In this document: in pieces, positions 51,548 to 61,075 of the stretch
Layout: every line of letters starts with the position of its first letter
How positions within the stretch are numbered: the stretch's first letter is position 1
Assembly: GCA_965603015.1 (NCBI GenBank)
Contig: CBFDBJ010000009.1
Location: 1-64,000 of the forward strand
DNA length: 64,000 bases
Reading direction: 5' to 3'
Origin: JAUWTJ01 sp965603015
GTDB lineage: Bacteria; Pseudomonadota; Alphaproteobacteria; M2410
Translations under genes and position numbers: made by a program
The notes under the pieces: model-generated
What the model was told of the DNA's origin: nothing
Databases searched by the model: none
The model's input: only the letters and a program-made list of their open reading frames with translations

Positions 51548-52414
51548 TCAGACCGCCGGATCACGGCCATCGGGAGGAGGCATCTCGACCTCTTCCGGAA
51601 AGCGGTCTGACCGGACACCGGGCGGCAAGGCCTCGACATCCTCGCGCGGCAGACCGAAGTCCTCGACAAAGATGCGCGCTCTTTCTTCAGCCGCAATCTG
51701 GTGTTCGCGACTCCCACCGTCGACAAAATCCCGAAGCGTAAACCCGAGCACCGTTCGCCGACCATCGGACGTCGGCCGCGTTGCCATGATATTTCTCGTA
51801 AAGCCTGATGTATGATCGGTCTGCGTCCAGTGGCAGCGCTCCCTGAACTCATCAAGATGGCGCGGCGTCAGGTCAAACCGGTACTCAGGATCGAAGCTGT
51901 CCGAGTAAATCCGTGAACGCAAAAGCCACCCCTCCTCAACTTTCTCCAGAATATGATCGCCGCCTTCATCGCTTTGCTCACCCTCTCTGCCGATGCGCAG
52001 CGGCCTTTGGAACGAATTGCCAAAGCCGACATCGACCAACCAGCGGCCCTCACACTCGACATTCAGACACAGATGCCCGAACGGGATCCATCTCGAACCG
52101 GACGTCACCACACGTGCCGCATGAACCGTCACATCATAGCCAAGGGAGTGGAGCAGAGACGCAAACAACGTATTCAGTTCATAACAAAAGCCGCCCCGTC
52201 CGCGCCGCACGATCTTGTCAAAAATCTGCGGCACATCAATTTCAATGAGATGGCCAAGATGCACGTCGAGATTTTCAAAGACAATGTGCTGGATGTGATT
52301 GAATTGAAGTGTTTCAAGCATTTGACGGGATGGAACTACAGGAACCGAAAGCTCAATGCGCTCGCAATAGAGCTGCACTTCTTTGTCTGAAAGCCGGACA
52401 AGACCAGATGTCAA
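51548..52414 (-). CDS. nat: Arylamine N-acetyltransferase
   Basis: A 288-residue NAT family enzyme that moves an acetyl group from acetyl-CoA to arylamines or hydrazines. The Cys-His-Asp triad is visible: Cys77 in RGGFCYELN, His114 in PFGHLCL and Asp128 in LVDVGFG. The N-terminal IEFENLDVHLG-type run (IVFENLDVHLGH) matches. The start ATG overlaps the TolB/TPR gene's stop by 4 bases, and that gene lies upstream on the same strand, so co-expression is likely. It converges with the PQQ dehydrogenase gene. Confidence 0.9.
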   Translation of the reverse strand: MTSGLVRLSDKEVQLYCERIELSVPVVPSRQMLETLQFNHIQHIVFENLDVHLGHLIEIDVPQIFDKIVRRGRGGFCYELNTLFASLLHSLGYDVTVHAARVVTSGSRWIPFGHLCLNVECEGRWLVDVGFGNSFQRPLRIGREGEQSDEGGDHILEKVEEGWLLRSRIYSDSFDPEYRFDLTPRHLDEFRERCHWTQTDHTSGFTRNIMATRPTSDGRRTVLGFTLRDFVDGGSREHQIAAEERARIFVEDFGLPREDVEALPPGVRSDRFPEEVEMPPPDGRDPAV

Positions 52415-54558
52415 CGTTCGAGCTCCATCGGTCCCCAGCCCAGCTTTGCCCTCTCGGCGTTGACGTGGGCATCGACCTCATCAAAGAGTGCGTTGAATTC
52501 GGGATTGTCACGCAATGGCCCGTAAAGCGGTGACATCCGCACATACCAGCCGAAGCGGTGAGTTTCCTTTGCCTCGCGCAAATGCGCAATCGCTTGCTCG
52601 TGGTCACCACTGTAAAGACTGACAACTGCCCGGGACAAGGGAACGAAAGCCTCCAGCCCTTCATTTTCCTGGCGGGTAATAAAGCGCTCAATGGTTTCCA
52701 GCATCTTTGCCACGCCGGCCTCGTCACCAATTTCCTGTTTGATCCTGAGCCATGCGAACGCCGTTGGATCTGACTGGTCATCAAACAAGGGACCAAATTC
52801 AGACCAGGGATTTTCCTCGGCGAGCGTGTCCAGAATGCGGTTTGCTTCCGGCCAGTCTTCTTTGATGGATGCCAGAAACAGTCTCCGCTCCTCTACAAAT
52901 CGCCGCCCGGGAAAGCGCGTATCAAGCAAGGCAAGATCCTGTTCAGCACTCTCAAAGTCTCTGAAAGTAATATTAATCCAAAAACGAGCTGCAAGAAAGA
53001 TATCCGTCGCACATTCACGATGAGCCAGATACACGCAGGTGAATGCAAGGGCAACGTTGCCTTCTTTCCGGGTCCACGGCTCGCTGCCACCACCAAAGAA
53101 GTTAAACGCCTCAGCGTATTGCCCGGTCTCCCGATAGATGTACCCCTCAATATAGTTCAAACCTCTAAAATTCTCTGCCTCCAGCCCCTTCACCTTGGCC
53201 GCAGCCATTTTCAGTTTCGAGACATCGCCTGCACCCCTGGCGAGATTGGCCAGGTTTGACAGAACAATCGCCGACCGCGGATCATAGCGGTGAGCCGCAT
53301 CAATGGCATCATGCGCCTCCCCCCACCTGTTCAGGTTTTCAAGGGTGTCGGCCTTCCACATCAGCGCGATGGGCGAACTTGGCCTGAGATCTGTTGCCCT
53401 GGTGTAACTGACAACGGCGCCTTCGAGATCGCCCTGGTCTTGCAAGATGCGCCCCTTGGCCCGATGCGCATCCGCCAGGTCGGGATCAAGCTCGAGCGCC
53501 TTCTCAACCAGAGGCAGTGCCAGTTCCACAGCAAATTTGACCGGCAATGCCCCATAGGCACCATTCTGATCACTGAGTAGCATAATGGCATCAGACCGGC
53601 CCGCATAGGCCGGGGCATAATCGGAATCGATCTCTATGGCCTTTTTGAAGTGCTCATCTGCGGCTTCGATGTCAGCCTTCGTTCTGAGGAGAACGCGTTC
53701 GCGGCCAGCCAGGTATTCCTCATAGGCGCGCACATCCCCCTGGCTGGAGGTTGGCGCCTTTGCCGCAACACCGTCAAAGTGAACCGCAAGCGCTCCAACG
53801 ATAGCGGCAGAGATTTCATCCTGAATGGCGAAGACATCAGTCAGCTCACGATCATAAGTCTCCGACCACAAATGATATCCACTTTCTACATCAATGAGCT
53901 GGGCAGTGATCCGCAGCTTTGCTTCAGCCTTGCGCACCGAGCCTTCAAGCACCGTCTCCACATCCAGTTGTTCGCCAATGCTCTTGATGTCCTCATTCTT
54001 GCCCTTGAAGGCAAACGACGAGGTGCGCGCTGCGACGCGAAGTCCGCGCGTCTTGGCCAAAAGGTTCAACAGTTCTTCGGAGATTCCGTCGGAAAAAAAT
54101 TCCTGGCCCGCATCCTCGCTCATATTGACGAACGGCAGCACAGCGATAGAGTCATAGGAACGATCTCCCAACGCTATATCGGAATCGTTCCCGCTATCGT
54201 CACTGTTTCCGGAAAGAAAAAATCTGTCTGCCAGAAGCAGAACCACCGCCGCCACAAGCACCCCGATAATGAGATGGTTGAGTTTTCGCCCGGTCTTTTC
54301 GGATACAGAGGCGCCTGGGTCGACCTCCGTCGCGCGCTTGAGCCCGTCCGGGGTCAGCTCCCAGGCCCAGGCAAACAGGAGCGCAATCGGAAGCCCGAGT
54401 ACCAGCGCGAAGATAACAAAGGACAAGACAACGTCCGGCAACCCCAGAATGGGCGCCAGAACCGCGCCGACCTGAAGGACCAACCAGGACAGCACGAGAT
54501 AGGCCGCCCCGACCCGAAAGACGTTCCGCCTCTTCAGTTCCTGAAACAGGTCACCCAT
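52411..54558 (-). CDS. Membrane protein with TolB-like and TPR domains
   Basis: A 715-residue protein. The first 120 residues hold hydrophobic spans (GAAYLVLSWLVLQVGAVLAPILGL and FALVLGLPIALLFAWAWELTP, LIIGVLVAAVVLLLADRF). Then the IAVLPFVNMSEDAGQEFFSDGISEELLNLLAKTRGLRVAARTSSFAFKGKN run of TolB-like adenylate-cyclase-neighbour proteins, followed by many TPR repeats (LAGRERVLLRTKADIEAADEHFKKAIEIDSDYAPAYAG and so on). The domain order is that of TolB-N/TPR proteins usually linked to class III cyclase domains, which is absent here. It overlaps the nat gene downstream. Role unknown, perhaps signalling or scaffold. Confidence 0.8.
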   Translation of the reverse strand: MGDLFQELKRRNVFRVGAAYLVLSWLVLQVGAVLAPILGLPDVVLSFVIFALVLGLPIALLFAWAWELTPDGLKRATEVDPGASVSEKTGRKLNHLIIGVLVAAVVLLLADRFFLSGNSDDSGNDSDIALGDRSYDSIAVLPFVNMSEDAGQEFFSDGISEELLNLLAKTRGLRVAARTSSFAFKGKNEDIKSIGEQLDVETVLEGSVRKAEAKLRITAQLIDVESGYHLWSETYDRELTDVFAIQDEISAAIVGALAVHFDGVAAKAPTSSQGDVRAYEEYLAGRERVLLRTKADIEAADEHFKKAIEIDSDYAPAYAGRSDAIMLLSDQNGAYGALPVKFAVELALPLVEKALELDPDLADAHRAKGRILQDQGDLEGAVVSYTRATDLRPSSPIALMWKADTLENLNRWGEAHDAIDAAHRYDPRSAIVLSNLANLARGAGDVSKLKMAAAKVKGLEAENFRGLNYIEGYIYRETGQYAEAFNFFGGGSEPWTRKEGNVALAFTCVYLAHRECATDIFLAARFWINITFRDFESAEQDLALLDTRFPGRRFVEERRLFLASIKEDWPEANRILDTLAEENPWSEFGPLFDDQSDPTAFAWLRIKQEIGDEAGVAKMLETIERFITRQENEGLEAFVPLSRAVVSLYSGDHEQAIAHLREAKETHRFGWYVRMSPLYGPLRDNPEFNALFDEVDAHVNAERAKLGWGPMELER

Positions 54559-54755
54559 AAATCATCGCCCTCCCCGGGCCTTCAGGTCTCTTGCACAGTG
54601 ATGCAAACGAACCGGACCGGTTCTATATACAAGGTTGCGCGGCAAATTAGAATACTTTCAGGGTAAGCCGCGCAATCTGCACCCCAGGCGAACAAAATGG
54701 CCAGCAGGTAGCCTCTGTGCTAGATTTTACGCAAACAAAACAAAGGGAGAAACCG

Positions 54756-55610
54756 ATGAGCTACGAGTGTTTCAACGTCACAATTGAAGAGGGCATTGCC
54801 CATATTCAGTTTTCAAGGCCGGACAAGTTCAATTCCATGATCCGGGAATTCTGGACCGAAATGCCGGACATCATTGAGGACATTTCGGAAAACGCCAAAG
54901 CACGGGTCATTGTCATCTCCTCGCAAGGCAAGCACTTTTGTTCCGGCATGGACCTTGCGGTCTTTGGCGGCAATGACGGGGTTGGTGGTGGAACAAAACC
55001 CGATCCGCGCGCCAATGAGCAGCGTAAGGAAAGTTTCCGCATCAACGTTAAGCATTTGCAACGCGCCATCTCGTGTCTTGATGATGCGCGCATGCCGGTT
55101 CTCATGGCCATCCAGGGCGGCTGCATTGGCGGGGCTGTGGATCTCGCCTCCTCCGCGGACATGCGCTACATCACGTCGGACGGGTTTTTCTGCATTCAGG
55201 AAATCAACATTGGCATGACCGCCGATGTCGGAACCTTCCCGCGTCTTTGCCATCTGTTGCCCCAGGGCATGCTGCGCGAGCTCGCCTATACCGGGCGCCG
55301 CCTGCCTGCACATCGGGCAAAGGAACTTGGCCTCGTCAACGAGATCTACGACAGTCACGAGGACATGCTCGCCGCCGTCATGGCAACCGCCCGCGAGATC
55401 ACTTCCAAATCGCCGCTCGCCGTTGCCGGATCGAAAGTCATGATCAACTACGCCCGCGATCACACCATTGCTGACGGTCTGGATTATATTGCGACCTGGC
55501 AAACCGGCATGTTCCAGCCGGCTGAAATGGCTGAAGCCTTTGCTGCCAAAGCTGAAAAGCGCGATGCGGATTTTCCGGATCTTGTGCCGATCAGGAAGAA
55601 CCTGGGCTAA
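54756..55610 (+). CDS. Enoyl-CoA hydratase/isomerase, ECH1-like dienoyl-CoA isomerase
   Basis: A 284-residue crotonase. Oxyanion motif GGCIGGAVDLASSADMRY and the run QEINIGMTADVGTFPRLCHLLPQG. Three acidic residues in the places used by mitochondrial delta-3,5-delta-2,4-dienoyl-CoA isomerase (Asp in SADMR, Glu in QEINIG, Asp in TADVGT) are all present, and the C-terminal SKSPLAVAGSKVMINYARDHTIADGLDYIATW is close to it from memory. This enzyme serves unsaturated fatty-acid beta-oxidation. AAAGGGAGA and the ATG at 54756 define the start. Confidence 0.9.
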   Translation: MSYECFNVTIEEGIAHIQFSRPDKFNSMIREFWTEMPDIIEDISENAKARVIVISSQGKHFCSGMDLAVFGGNDGVGGGTKPDPRANEQRKESFRINVKHLQRAISCLDDARMPVLMAIQGGCIGGAVDLASSADMRYITSDGFFCIQEINIGMTADVGTFPRLCHLLPQGMLRELAYTGRRLPAHRAKELGLVNEIYDSHEDMLAAVMATAREITSKSPLAVAGSKVMINYARDHTIADGLDYIATWQTGMFQPAEMAEAFAAKAEKRDADFPDLVPIRKNLG

Positions 55611-55645
55611 ATTAACTGATTGCTTTTGGTCAGAGAGGGCGAGGT

Positions 55646-56185
55646 TCAAACTTCGCCCTCTTCGACGAGAGATTTGAGACGATCAAGCCCTCTGGCAAAA
55701 TCATCCCCGACCAGCCTGTCCAACATCAGCCCCACATAACGCGCGACGGGATTCATCCCCATATCCGTCTCAAAGCCCCAGACGACCCGGGTACCAGTAT
55801 CGACCCGCGCGAGTTTATAATACCCTTCGGCTGTTCCTTCGTGCTCAAAATCAAGCAGTGTACGAACCAGTTCATTGGGAACGCTCCTCACAATCTCCTG
55901 GGAACCATTGCCGACATCGAAGTGATCGCTCGACCATTCGGATCGCGCACCCTTGCCAAATTCCGGACCGGAAAAAATATAAACCGTCTCGGGATCCAGG
56001 TCAGCCCACGGCGACCAGGCATTAAAGTTTTTCATGGAGTTCAAGTAGGGGAAGATCTCGTCTGGTTCCGCCGCGATGACAAGTGATCGCTCGACAACAA
56101 CCTGGCGCGGCAGAGCGTAGGCCGCCGCAAGGACGAGAACAACAAGACCCACAAGCCCAAGGCCGGTTACTTTCAAAACTCTCAT
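55646..56185 (-). CDS. SRPBCC-fold (polyketide cyclase/START-like) membrane-anchored protein
   Basis: A 179-residue protein with one N-terminal span (VTGLGLVGLVVLVLAAAYAL) and an SRPBCC domain: VVVERSLVIAAEPDEIFPYLNSMKNFNAWSPWADLDPETVY, ending with ARGLDRLKSLVEEGE. These folds bind hydrophobic ligands. Function unknown. The ATG at 56185 has GGGAGG upstream; a longer frame from 56248 is not used. It converges with the ECH1-like gene. Confidence 0.82.
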   Translation of the reverse strand: MRVLKVTGLGLVGLVVLVLAAAYALPRQVVVERSLVIAAEPDEIFPYLNSMKNFNAWSPWADLDPETVYIFSGPEFGKGARSEWSSDHFDVGNGSQEIVRSVPNELVRTLLDFEHEGTAEGYYKLARVDTGTRVVWGFETDMGMNPVARYVGLMLDRLVGDDFARGLDRLKSLVEEGEV

Positions 56186-56409
56186 TTGATGACCTCCCGT
56201 TGAAACGCCGTCTTCAGCAAGGCTATCACCGGCCGCACACGCCTGCAAAGGCGATTGCCGCCCGGGTGTGATGCAGCCCAGAGACGCGTCAAACGAGTCT
56301 TGCCTACTGTTTGTCCACAGTTTTCAATATCTTGCGGGTTAACAGTTTCTTTACACTAGATGGACCCGTGCTTATGGTGACGAATCAGTAACTGACTGTC
56401 GTGATTCGT

Positions 56410-59247
56410 ATGAAGCCCGGGGCTCCCTGGAGCGTCAAAGGCATTGAGCCTCAGGCGCGAGAAACAGCAAAATCTGCAGCGCGGCGCGCCGGGATGACCC
56501 TCGGCGAGTGGCTGAATCAGATTATCCTGGAAACGGGGGTCAATGAGGCCCCGGTCGCTGACCCGATGCGCGCGCCTGATGACTGGATGCTCGAAACCGG
56601 TGAAGCGCTCCCCTGGACAAAACCTATTGAGGAGATGTCGGCCGAGGTTACCGCCCGTCTGGCAGCCTCGGAGGCCGAGAACACAGCCCTTCTGGGGTCA
56701 ATCGAGACAGCGATTGGTGGCATCTCAAGACGTCTCATCGAGCTGGATGAAAGAGGGCCGGCTGGCCCAGGCGGCGCACTGGAAGCGCGGTTGTCGCGGA
56801 TTGAAACCGTACAAAAGCGGGCCTTGTCCAAAGATCATCTAAAGACGCTCGAGGCCGCTGTCAGTCAGATATCGGTTGTCTTCGATAATCAGACAGGAAG
56901 ACAGAAAGCGATCGTTCGGGCCCAGGATGAACGCATCGACCAGTCCGGGGAGGCCCTTGGCGAACTTGCGGACCAGCTCAAACAGACCGAAGAGCGCGTC
57001 AATCAGGCCCTGTTTGCCGTCGAAGCTGCTGCCGAGCTCTATGATATCACCGACAAACAGGGCCAGATCATCGACAGTCTGGTCATGGACGTGGCCGCGG
57101 TTCAAGCCGAGCAGAAGAAAAGTGACACGAGCAGCTCCGCTGAACTTTCCTCTATCGCGGACGAGCTTGGGGACCTGAAAACCCAATTCAAGGCTTTTGA
57201 GGCGAAATCCGCCGAGGTCTCATCTGCCCCGGCAGAAGATGTCAGGCTCGCAACCGGAGCCATCAGCCAGCAAATTTCGGAAAATGAAGAGAAAAACGCC
57301 GAGTCTGTTGCGCAGATCGAAGAGAAAATTGTCGGGCTTTCTCAAATTCTCGACAAATCCCTTCAGGCGCAACAATCCGGTATTGAGGACTTACACGCCT
57401 CTTTTGACGCGATACTGAAACGCATGGAAAGGCTTGAGGCGCAGCCCGAGGAGGAGAGCCTGCAGCCCCTCGCCCCCCCCGCTGAACAGACTTCCGAGAC
57501 GCCTGTATCCAACCCCGTAACCTTCAAGACGCTGGCGCAGCAAAACACGCGCAACGTCAACGTCAATATGGCTGTGACCCTCGATCCCGATTTCATTCGC
57601 GCAGCACAAGAGGTTGAAGCGTCGTCCGAGACAGAACTGTCCGATGCTCGGGAAACCACAGATCCCCAAGACACGCAGACCGCAGCCCCGGATCAGGCAA
57701 TCCTCAACGTCTCAGTCAGACCAGCAGAAGCCGAAGTTGAGCAGCAACCCGAAACCACCCCTGCGCTGGAGGATGTTGAATCAATCGAAATTTCCGGGAT
57801 TGCCCTCGACGATAAACCTGAGACCCTTGAACCAGAGATCGAAGTCATAGCCAGCGCCGACTGGGAAACCGAAGTCGATGTCGCAGTTTCAGATCTTCCG
57901 GAAAATCTCGCCGCGGTCGGGGATGAACCCCTGACTTTTGCCGATATCTTCGGTGGCGGCGAAGAGACTGTGCTGGGTGACACGGCCACAGCCCCGGCAA
58001 ACGACCCCGTGATCGACCCCGAAACTGACGCTGCGCTCAGGGAAGCCGTCAGTAACATCTCCAACATTCGTGCCTCGTGGGCAGCAAAAAACCAGTCGGC
58101 AGGCAGGCCTGGATCCATGCGCCAGATTGTTGATGTAGAAAATGACGGTGCCTCCAGGCGCGGCTGGGCCCTGACGGCAAGTGGCGTGATCGTTGGACTG
58201 GTTGGTATATCCGGTGTTCTTGTCTATTCCGGCGATGGCAATGATCTTGTCAAGGCGGGCGAGCGTCCAGGACTGTTCGACCAGATTACATCCTGGATGC
58301 CCGGACAATCATCACAACCGTTCACCCCGGAGACCTCGACCACCCCCGATGGCCAGCCGGAAACCGTTCTTGCGACAGAATACGGAACCACGGCCAATTT
58401 ACCTGCCGGTCTTGAAGAAGCAGCGCAGGCCGGCGACGCCAAGGCTCGGTTCGCACTTGGCCGCGCCTTCGCAAATGGCAACGGGCGGCTTGTCGATAGA
58501 GCCGCCGCAAATAAATGGTATGAGGCTGCCGCCGGTCAGGGCCTTGCCATCGCGCAATATGTACTGGGCTCACTCCATGAGCGCGGCATTGATGTCGCCC
58601 GGGACAGCCAGGTGGCGGTCGACTGGTATGCCGCAGCGGCGCGCGGCGGCAATCGCCGTGCCATGCACAATCTTGCCGTGGCCTATGCGCGCGGTGACGT
58701 CATCGCTCAGGATCTGGAGCAGTCCGCCTACTGGTTTTCTGAAGCCGCCGAGCTTGGCCTTTCCGATGCCCAATATAACCTCGCGCTTCTCCATGAACGC
58801 GGACTTGGCACGGAAAAAGACCTTGTTACGGCCTGGAAATGGTACCGCATTGCCGCCGTTGGCGGTGACAGCTCGGCTGCCGCCCAGGCTGAACGACTTG
58901 ACAGTGAGTTGACCTCCAGCCAGATGGAAATGGCTCAAGCCGCAATTGACACCTGGCGTCCGCGTGAAATGGACCCGATTGCCAATGGACTCTTTGATAT
59001 TTCACCGACGGCCTGGGACAATCCCCAACAACGCAGCGATCTGGCCGTCGTGCAAGCGCACCTCATGACGCTGGGCTACGCTCTTGCAGGCTCCGACGGC
59101 ATCATGGACCCGACAACACGCAAGGCGATTAAAACCTTCCAGGCCTCCAACAATCTTGACGTCACCGGCACAATATCCCCCGGACTGTATGAGTCCCTGA
59201 TCGCAGCCAAAGCGAACAATGGCTCGGCAGACTCACCGGAAAACTGA
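56410..59247 (+). CDS. PodJ-like polarity protein with SEL1 and peptidoglycan-binding domains
   Basis: A 945-residue protein with the layout of Caulobacter PodJ and relatives. The N-terminal run PWSVKGIEPQARETAKSAARRAGMTLGEWLN is the typical cytoplasmic start. A long coiled-coil region follows (about residues 80-370), then an acidic linker, one membrane span (LTASGVIVGLVGISGVLVYS, about residues 587-607), SEL1 repeats (KARFALGRAFANGNG, AQYVLGSLHERG, AMHNLAVAYARG, AQYNLALLHERG; about 670-827), and a peptidoglycan-binding domain (LMTLGYALAGSDGIMDPTTRKAIKTFQ; about 877-932). PodJ places polar proteins in the cell. Start at 56410, with GTG at 56401 as an alternative. Confidence 0.88.
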   Translation: MKPGAPWSVKGIEPQARETAKSAARRAGMTLGEWLNQIILETGVNEAPVADPMRAPDDWMLETGEALPWTKPIEEMSAEVTARLAASEAENTALLGSIETAIGGISRRLIELDERGPAGPGGALEARLSRIETVQKRALSKDHLKTLEAAVSQISVVFDNQTGRQKAIVRAQDERIDQSGEALGELADQLKQTEERVNQALFAVEAAAELYDITDKQGQIIDSLVMDVAAVQAEQKKSDTSSSAELSSIADELGDLKTQFKAFEAKSAEVSSAPAEDVRLATGAISQQISENEEKNAESVAQIEEKIVGLSQILDKSLQAQQSGIEDLHASFDAILKRMERLEAQPEEESLQPLAPPAEQTSETPVSNPVTFKTLAQQNTRNVNVNMAVTLDPDFIRAAQEVEASSETELSDARETTDPQDTQTAAPDQAILNVSVRPAEAEVEQQPETTPALEDVESIEISGIALDDKPETLEPEIEVIASADWETEVDVAVSDLPENLAAVGDEPLTFADIFGGGEETVLGDTATAPANDPVIDPETDAALREAVSNISNIRASWAAKNQSAGRPGSMRQIVDVENDGASRRGWALTASGVIVGLVGISGVLVYSGDGNDLVKAGERPGLFDQITSWMPGQSSQPFTPETSTTPDGQPETVLATEYGTTANLPAGLEEAAQAGDAKARFALGRAFANGNGRLVDRAAANKWYEAAAGQGLAIAQYVLGSLHERGIDVARDSQVAVDWYAAAARGGNRRAMHNLAVAYARGDVIAQDLEQSAYWFSEAAELGLSDAQYNLALLHERGLGTEKDLVTAWKWYRIAAVGGDSSAAAQAERLDSELTSSQMEMAQAAIDTWRPREMDPIANGLFDISPTAWDNPQQRSDLAVVQAHLMTLGYALAGSDGIMDPTTRKAIKTFQASNNLDVTGTISPGLYESLIAAKANNGSADSPEN

Positions 59248-59318
59248 CAAAACCCTTCGCCTTGCCGGGATTTTTCGGTCTATAACAAAGTAAACCCTGT
59301 TCGAATTCGGTATACTTG

Positions 59319-60242
59319 ATGCAGATCTACCTCCCGATCGCCGAAATGTCTGTCCACATTCTCCTGCTCCTGGGGATGGGTGCGGCTGTCGGTTTCCTAT
59401 CCGGCATGTTTGGTGTCGGTGGCGGGTTTTTGATGACCCCTCTCCTCATTTTCACAGGCATTCCTCCGGCCGTCGCCGTGGCCACCGAGGCCAATCAGAT
59501 CGTCGCCTCCTCGGTGTCGGGCGCGCTGGCCCACTGGCGGCGGCGCTCGCTCGATCTCAAGATGGGCTGCGTTCTGCTTGCGGGCGGTAGTGTGGGATCA
59601 TTTTTCGGCGTTGCCATATTTTCCCGCCTCAAGGCTATCGGCCAGGTCGATCTGATGATCTCGCTGGCCTACGTTCTCTTCCTCGGTATCATCGGCTCCC
59701 TGATGTTAGTCGAGAGTTTGCATGCCATTCGAAAGGCTCGCAACGGCACATCAACAGGCAGACGCAAACCCGGTAGCCACACCTGGATCCACGGGCTGCC
59801 CTTCAAAATGCGCTTCCGCCAGTCCAAGCTCTACATCAGCGCCATCCCGGTTGTGTTGATCGGATTTGTTGTCGGTGTGCTCGCCGCCATCATGGGGGTC
59901 GGCGGCGGTTTTATCATGGTGCCCGCCATGATCTATCTTCTGCGCATGCCGACAAACGTCGTCGTCGGAACGTCTCTCTTTCAGATTGTTTTTGTCACCG
60001 CTCTGGTAACCGTTCTACATTCGGTCAACACCCAGACCGTTGACATCCTTCTCGCGCTGATCCTTCTGGCTGGCGGCGTTGCCGGCGCACAGGTTGGCGC
60101 CATCGTTGGCGTCAAGCTCAAGGGCGAGCAGCTGCGCGCCCTGCTTGCGGCTCTGGTTGTCGCCGTTTGCATAAAAATGGGATTTGATCTGGTCGTCATG
60201 CCCGCAGACCTCTATTCGATTACCTCCGGAGGCACCCATTGA
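59319..60242 (+). CDS. TauE/SafE-family sulfite exporter-like membrane protein
   Basis: A 307-residue integral membrane protein with about eight spans and the TauE/SafE inverted repeat: GMGAAVGFLSGMFGVGGGFLMTPLLIFTGIPPAVAVATE in the first half and GVLAAIMGVGGGFIMVPAMIYLLRMPTNVVVGTSLFQI in the second. The family exports sulfite, sulfoacetate or other anions. Start at the ATG at 59319 with only a weak ribosome site; the preceding TTG is less likely. The stop overlaps the next gene by TTGA, so the pair is one transcript. Confidence 0.88.
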   Translation: MQIYLPIAEMSVHILLLLGMGAAVGFLSGMFGVGGGFLMTPLLIFTGIPPAVAVATEANQIVASSVSGALAHWRRRSLDLKMGCVLLAGGSVGSFFGVAIFSRLKAIGQVDLMISLAYVLFLGIIGSLMLVESLHAIRKARNGTSTGRRKPGSHTWIHGLPFKMRFRQSKLYISAIPVVLIGFVVGVLAAIMGVGGGFIMVPAMIYLLRMPTNVVVGTSLFQIVFVTALVTVLHSVNTQTVDILLALILLAGGVAGAQVGAIVGVKLKGEQLRALLAALVVAVCIKMGFDLVVMPADLYSITSGGTH

Positions 60243-61075
60243 ACCGGGCAGCATTCAAATTCTCCGGTATCCTTGCCAGCGCGTGCGTCGGCCTTCTATT
60301 TCTCACCCAATCGTCGACCAGTGAGCGACTCACGGTCAATATGACGGCGCATCAGATTTCCATCACATCCAATTTTACCGGCGCCACGATCACACTCTTC
60401 GGGGCGATCCAGAAACTTGCCGAGCCGATCCCGATACCTCACCCGCTTACACTGGTTCCCGTCCGCCCCCGCCAGGGTCCGGTCGAGGATGTTATTGTCG
60501 TCATCAAGGGTCCGGCCGAAGAGGTTACCGTGCGCCGCAAGGAACGCGTCGCCGGTATCTGGGTCAACAATGACAGTGTAACCTTCCAGAATGTTCCGGG
60601 CTTTTATTTTGTTGCTTCGACCCGCCCCATAATCGAAATCGCCGATGATACGTTGCGCAGCCAAAACGAGATCGGCGCAGAACATTTATCGCTACTGACC
60701 GATGCTGCAGCTCTTGCCAATAATACAACAGCGGAAATTGAAACCTTTCGCGAAGCCCTCCTCCGGCGCAAGACAAAGGCGGGCCTCTACGGTGTCAATG
60801 AACACGGCGTAGAATTGCAGGACGACATCCTCTTCAACATGCGGCTCAGAATACCCGCCAATGTTCCGGTCGGAGAGTATGTCGCACAGATCCTGTTGCT
60901 TCGAGACGGTATCGTGGTCGGCTCACAGCCTCTCAGGCCGGTAGTTGCCAAGAGTGGTATCGAGCGCTGGATCTACAATCTCGCTCACTCCATGCCGCTG
61001 GTCTATGGCCTCATAGCCGTTGCCCTGGCCATGCTTGCCGGCTGGACCGCCGCCCTGATCTTCAGGCGAAGCTAG
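60239..61075 (+). CDS. TIGR02186-type membrane-anchored protein
   Basis: A 278-residue protein with an N-terminal signal (FSGILASACVGLLFLTQSS), a periplasmic beta-rich body (ISITSNFTGATITLFGAIQ, VIVVIKGPAEEVTVRRKERVAGIWVN, FYFVASTRPI) and a C-terminal membrane span (MPLVYGLIAVALAMLAGWTAALIF). This matches the TIGR02186 family, which in alphaproteobacteria is fixed beside TauE/SafE genes. TTG start at 60239, with GGAGG 7 bases upstream and stop-start overlap TTGA. It is probably a partner of the exporter. It overlaps the pdeM stop by 4 bases at its end. Confidence 0.85.
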   Translation: MNRAAFKFSGILASACVGLLFLTQSSTSERLTVNMTAHQISITSNFTGATITLFGAIQKLAEPIPIPHPLTLVPVRPRQGPVEDVIVVIKGPAEEVTVRRKERVAGIWVNNDSVTFQNVPGFYFVASTRPIIEIADDTLRSQNEIGAEHLSLLTDAAALANNTTAEIETFREALLRRKTKAGLYGVNEHGVELQDDILFNMRLRIPANVPVGEYVAQILLLRDGIVVGSQPLRPVVAKSGIERWIYNLAHSMPLVYGLIAVALAMLAGWTAALIFRRS

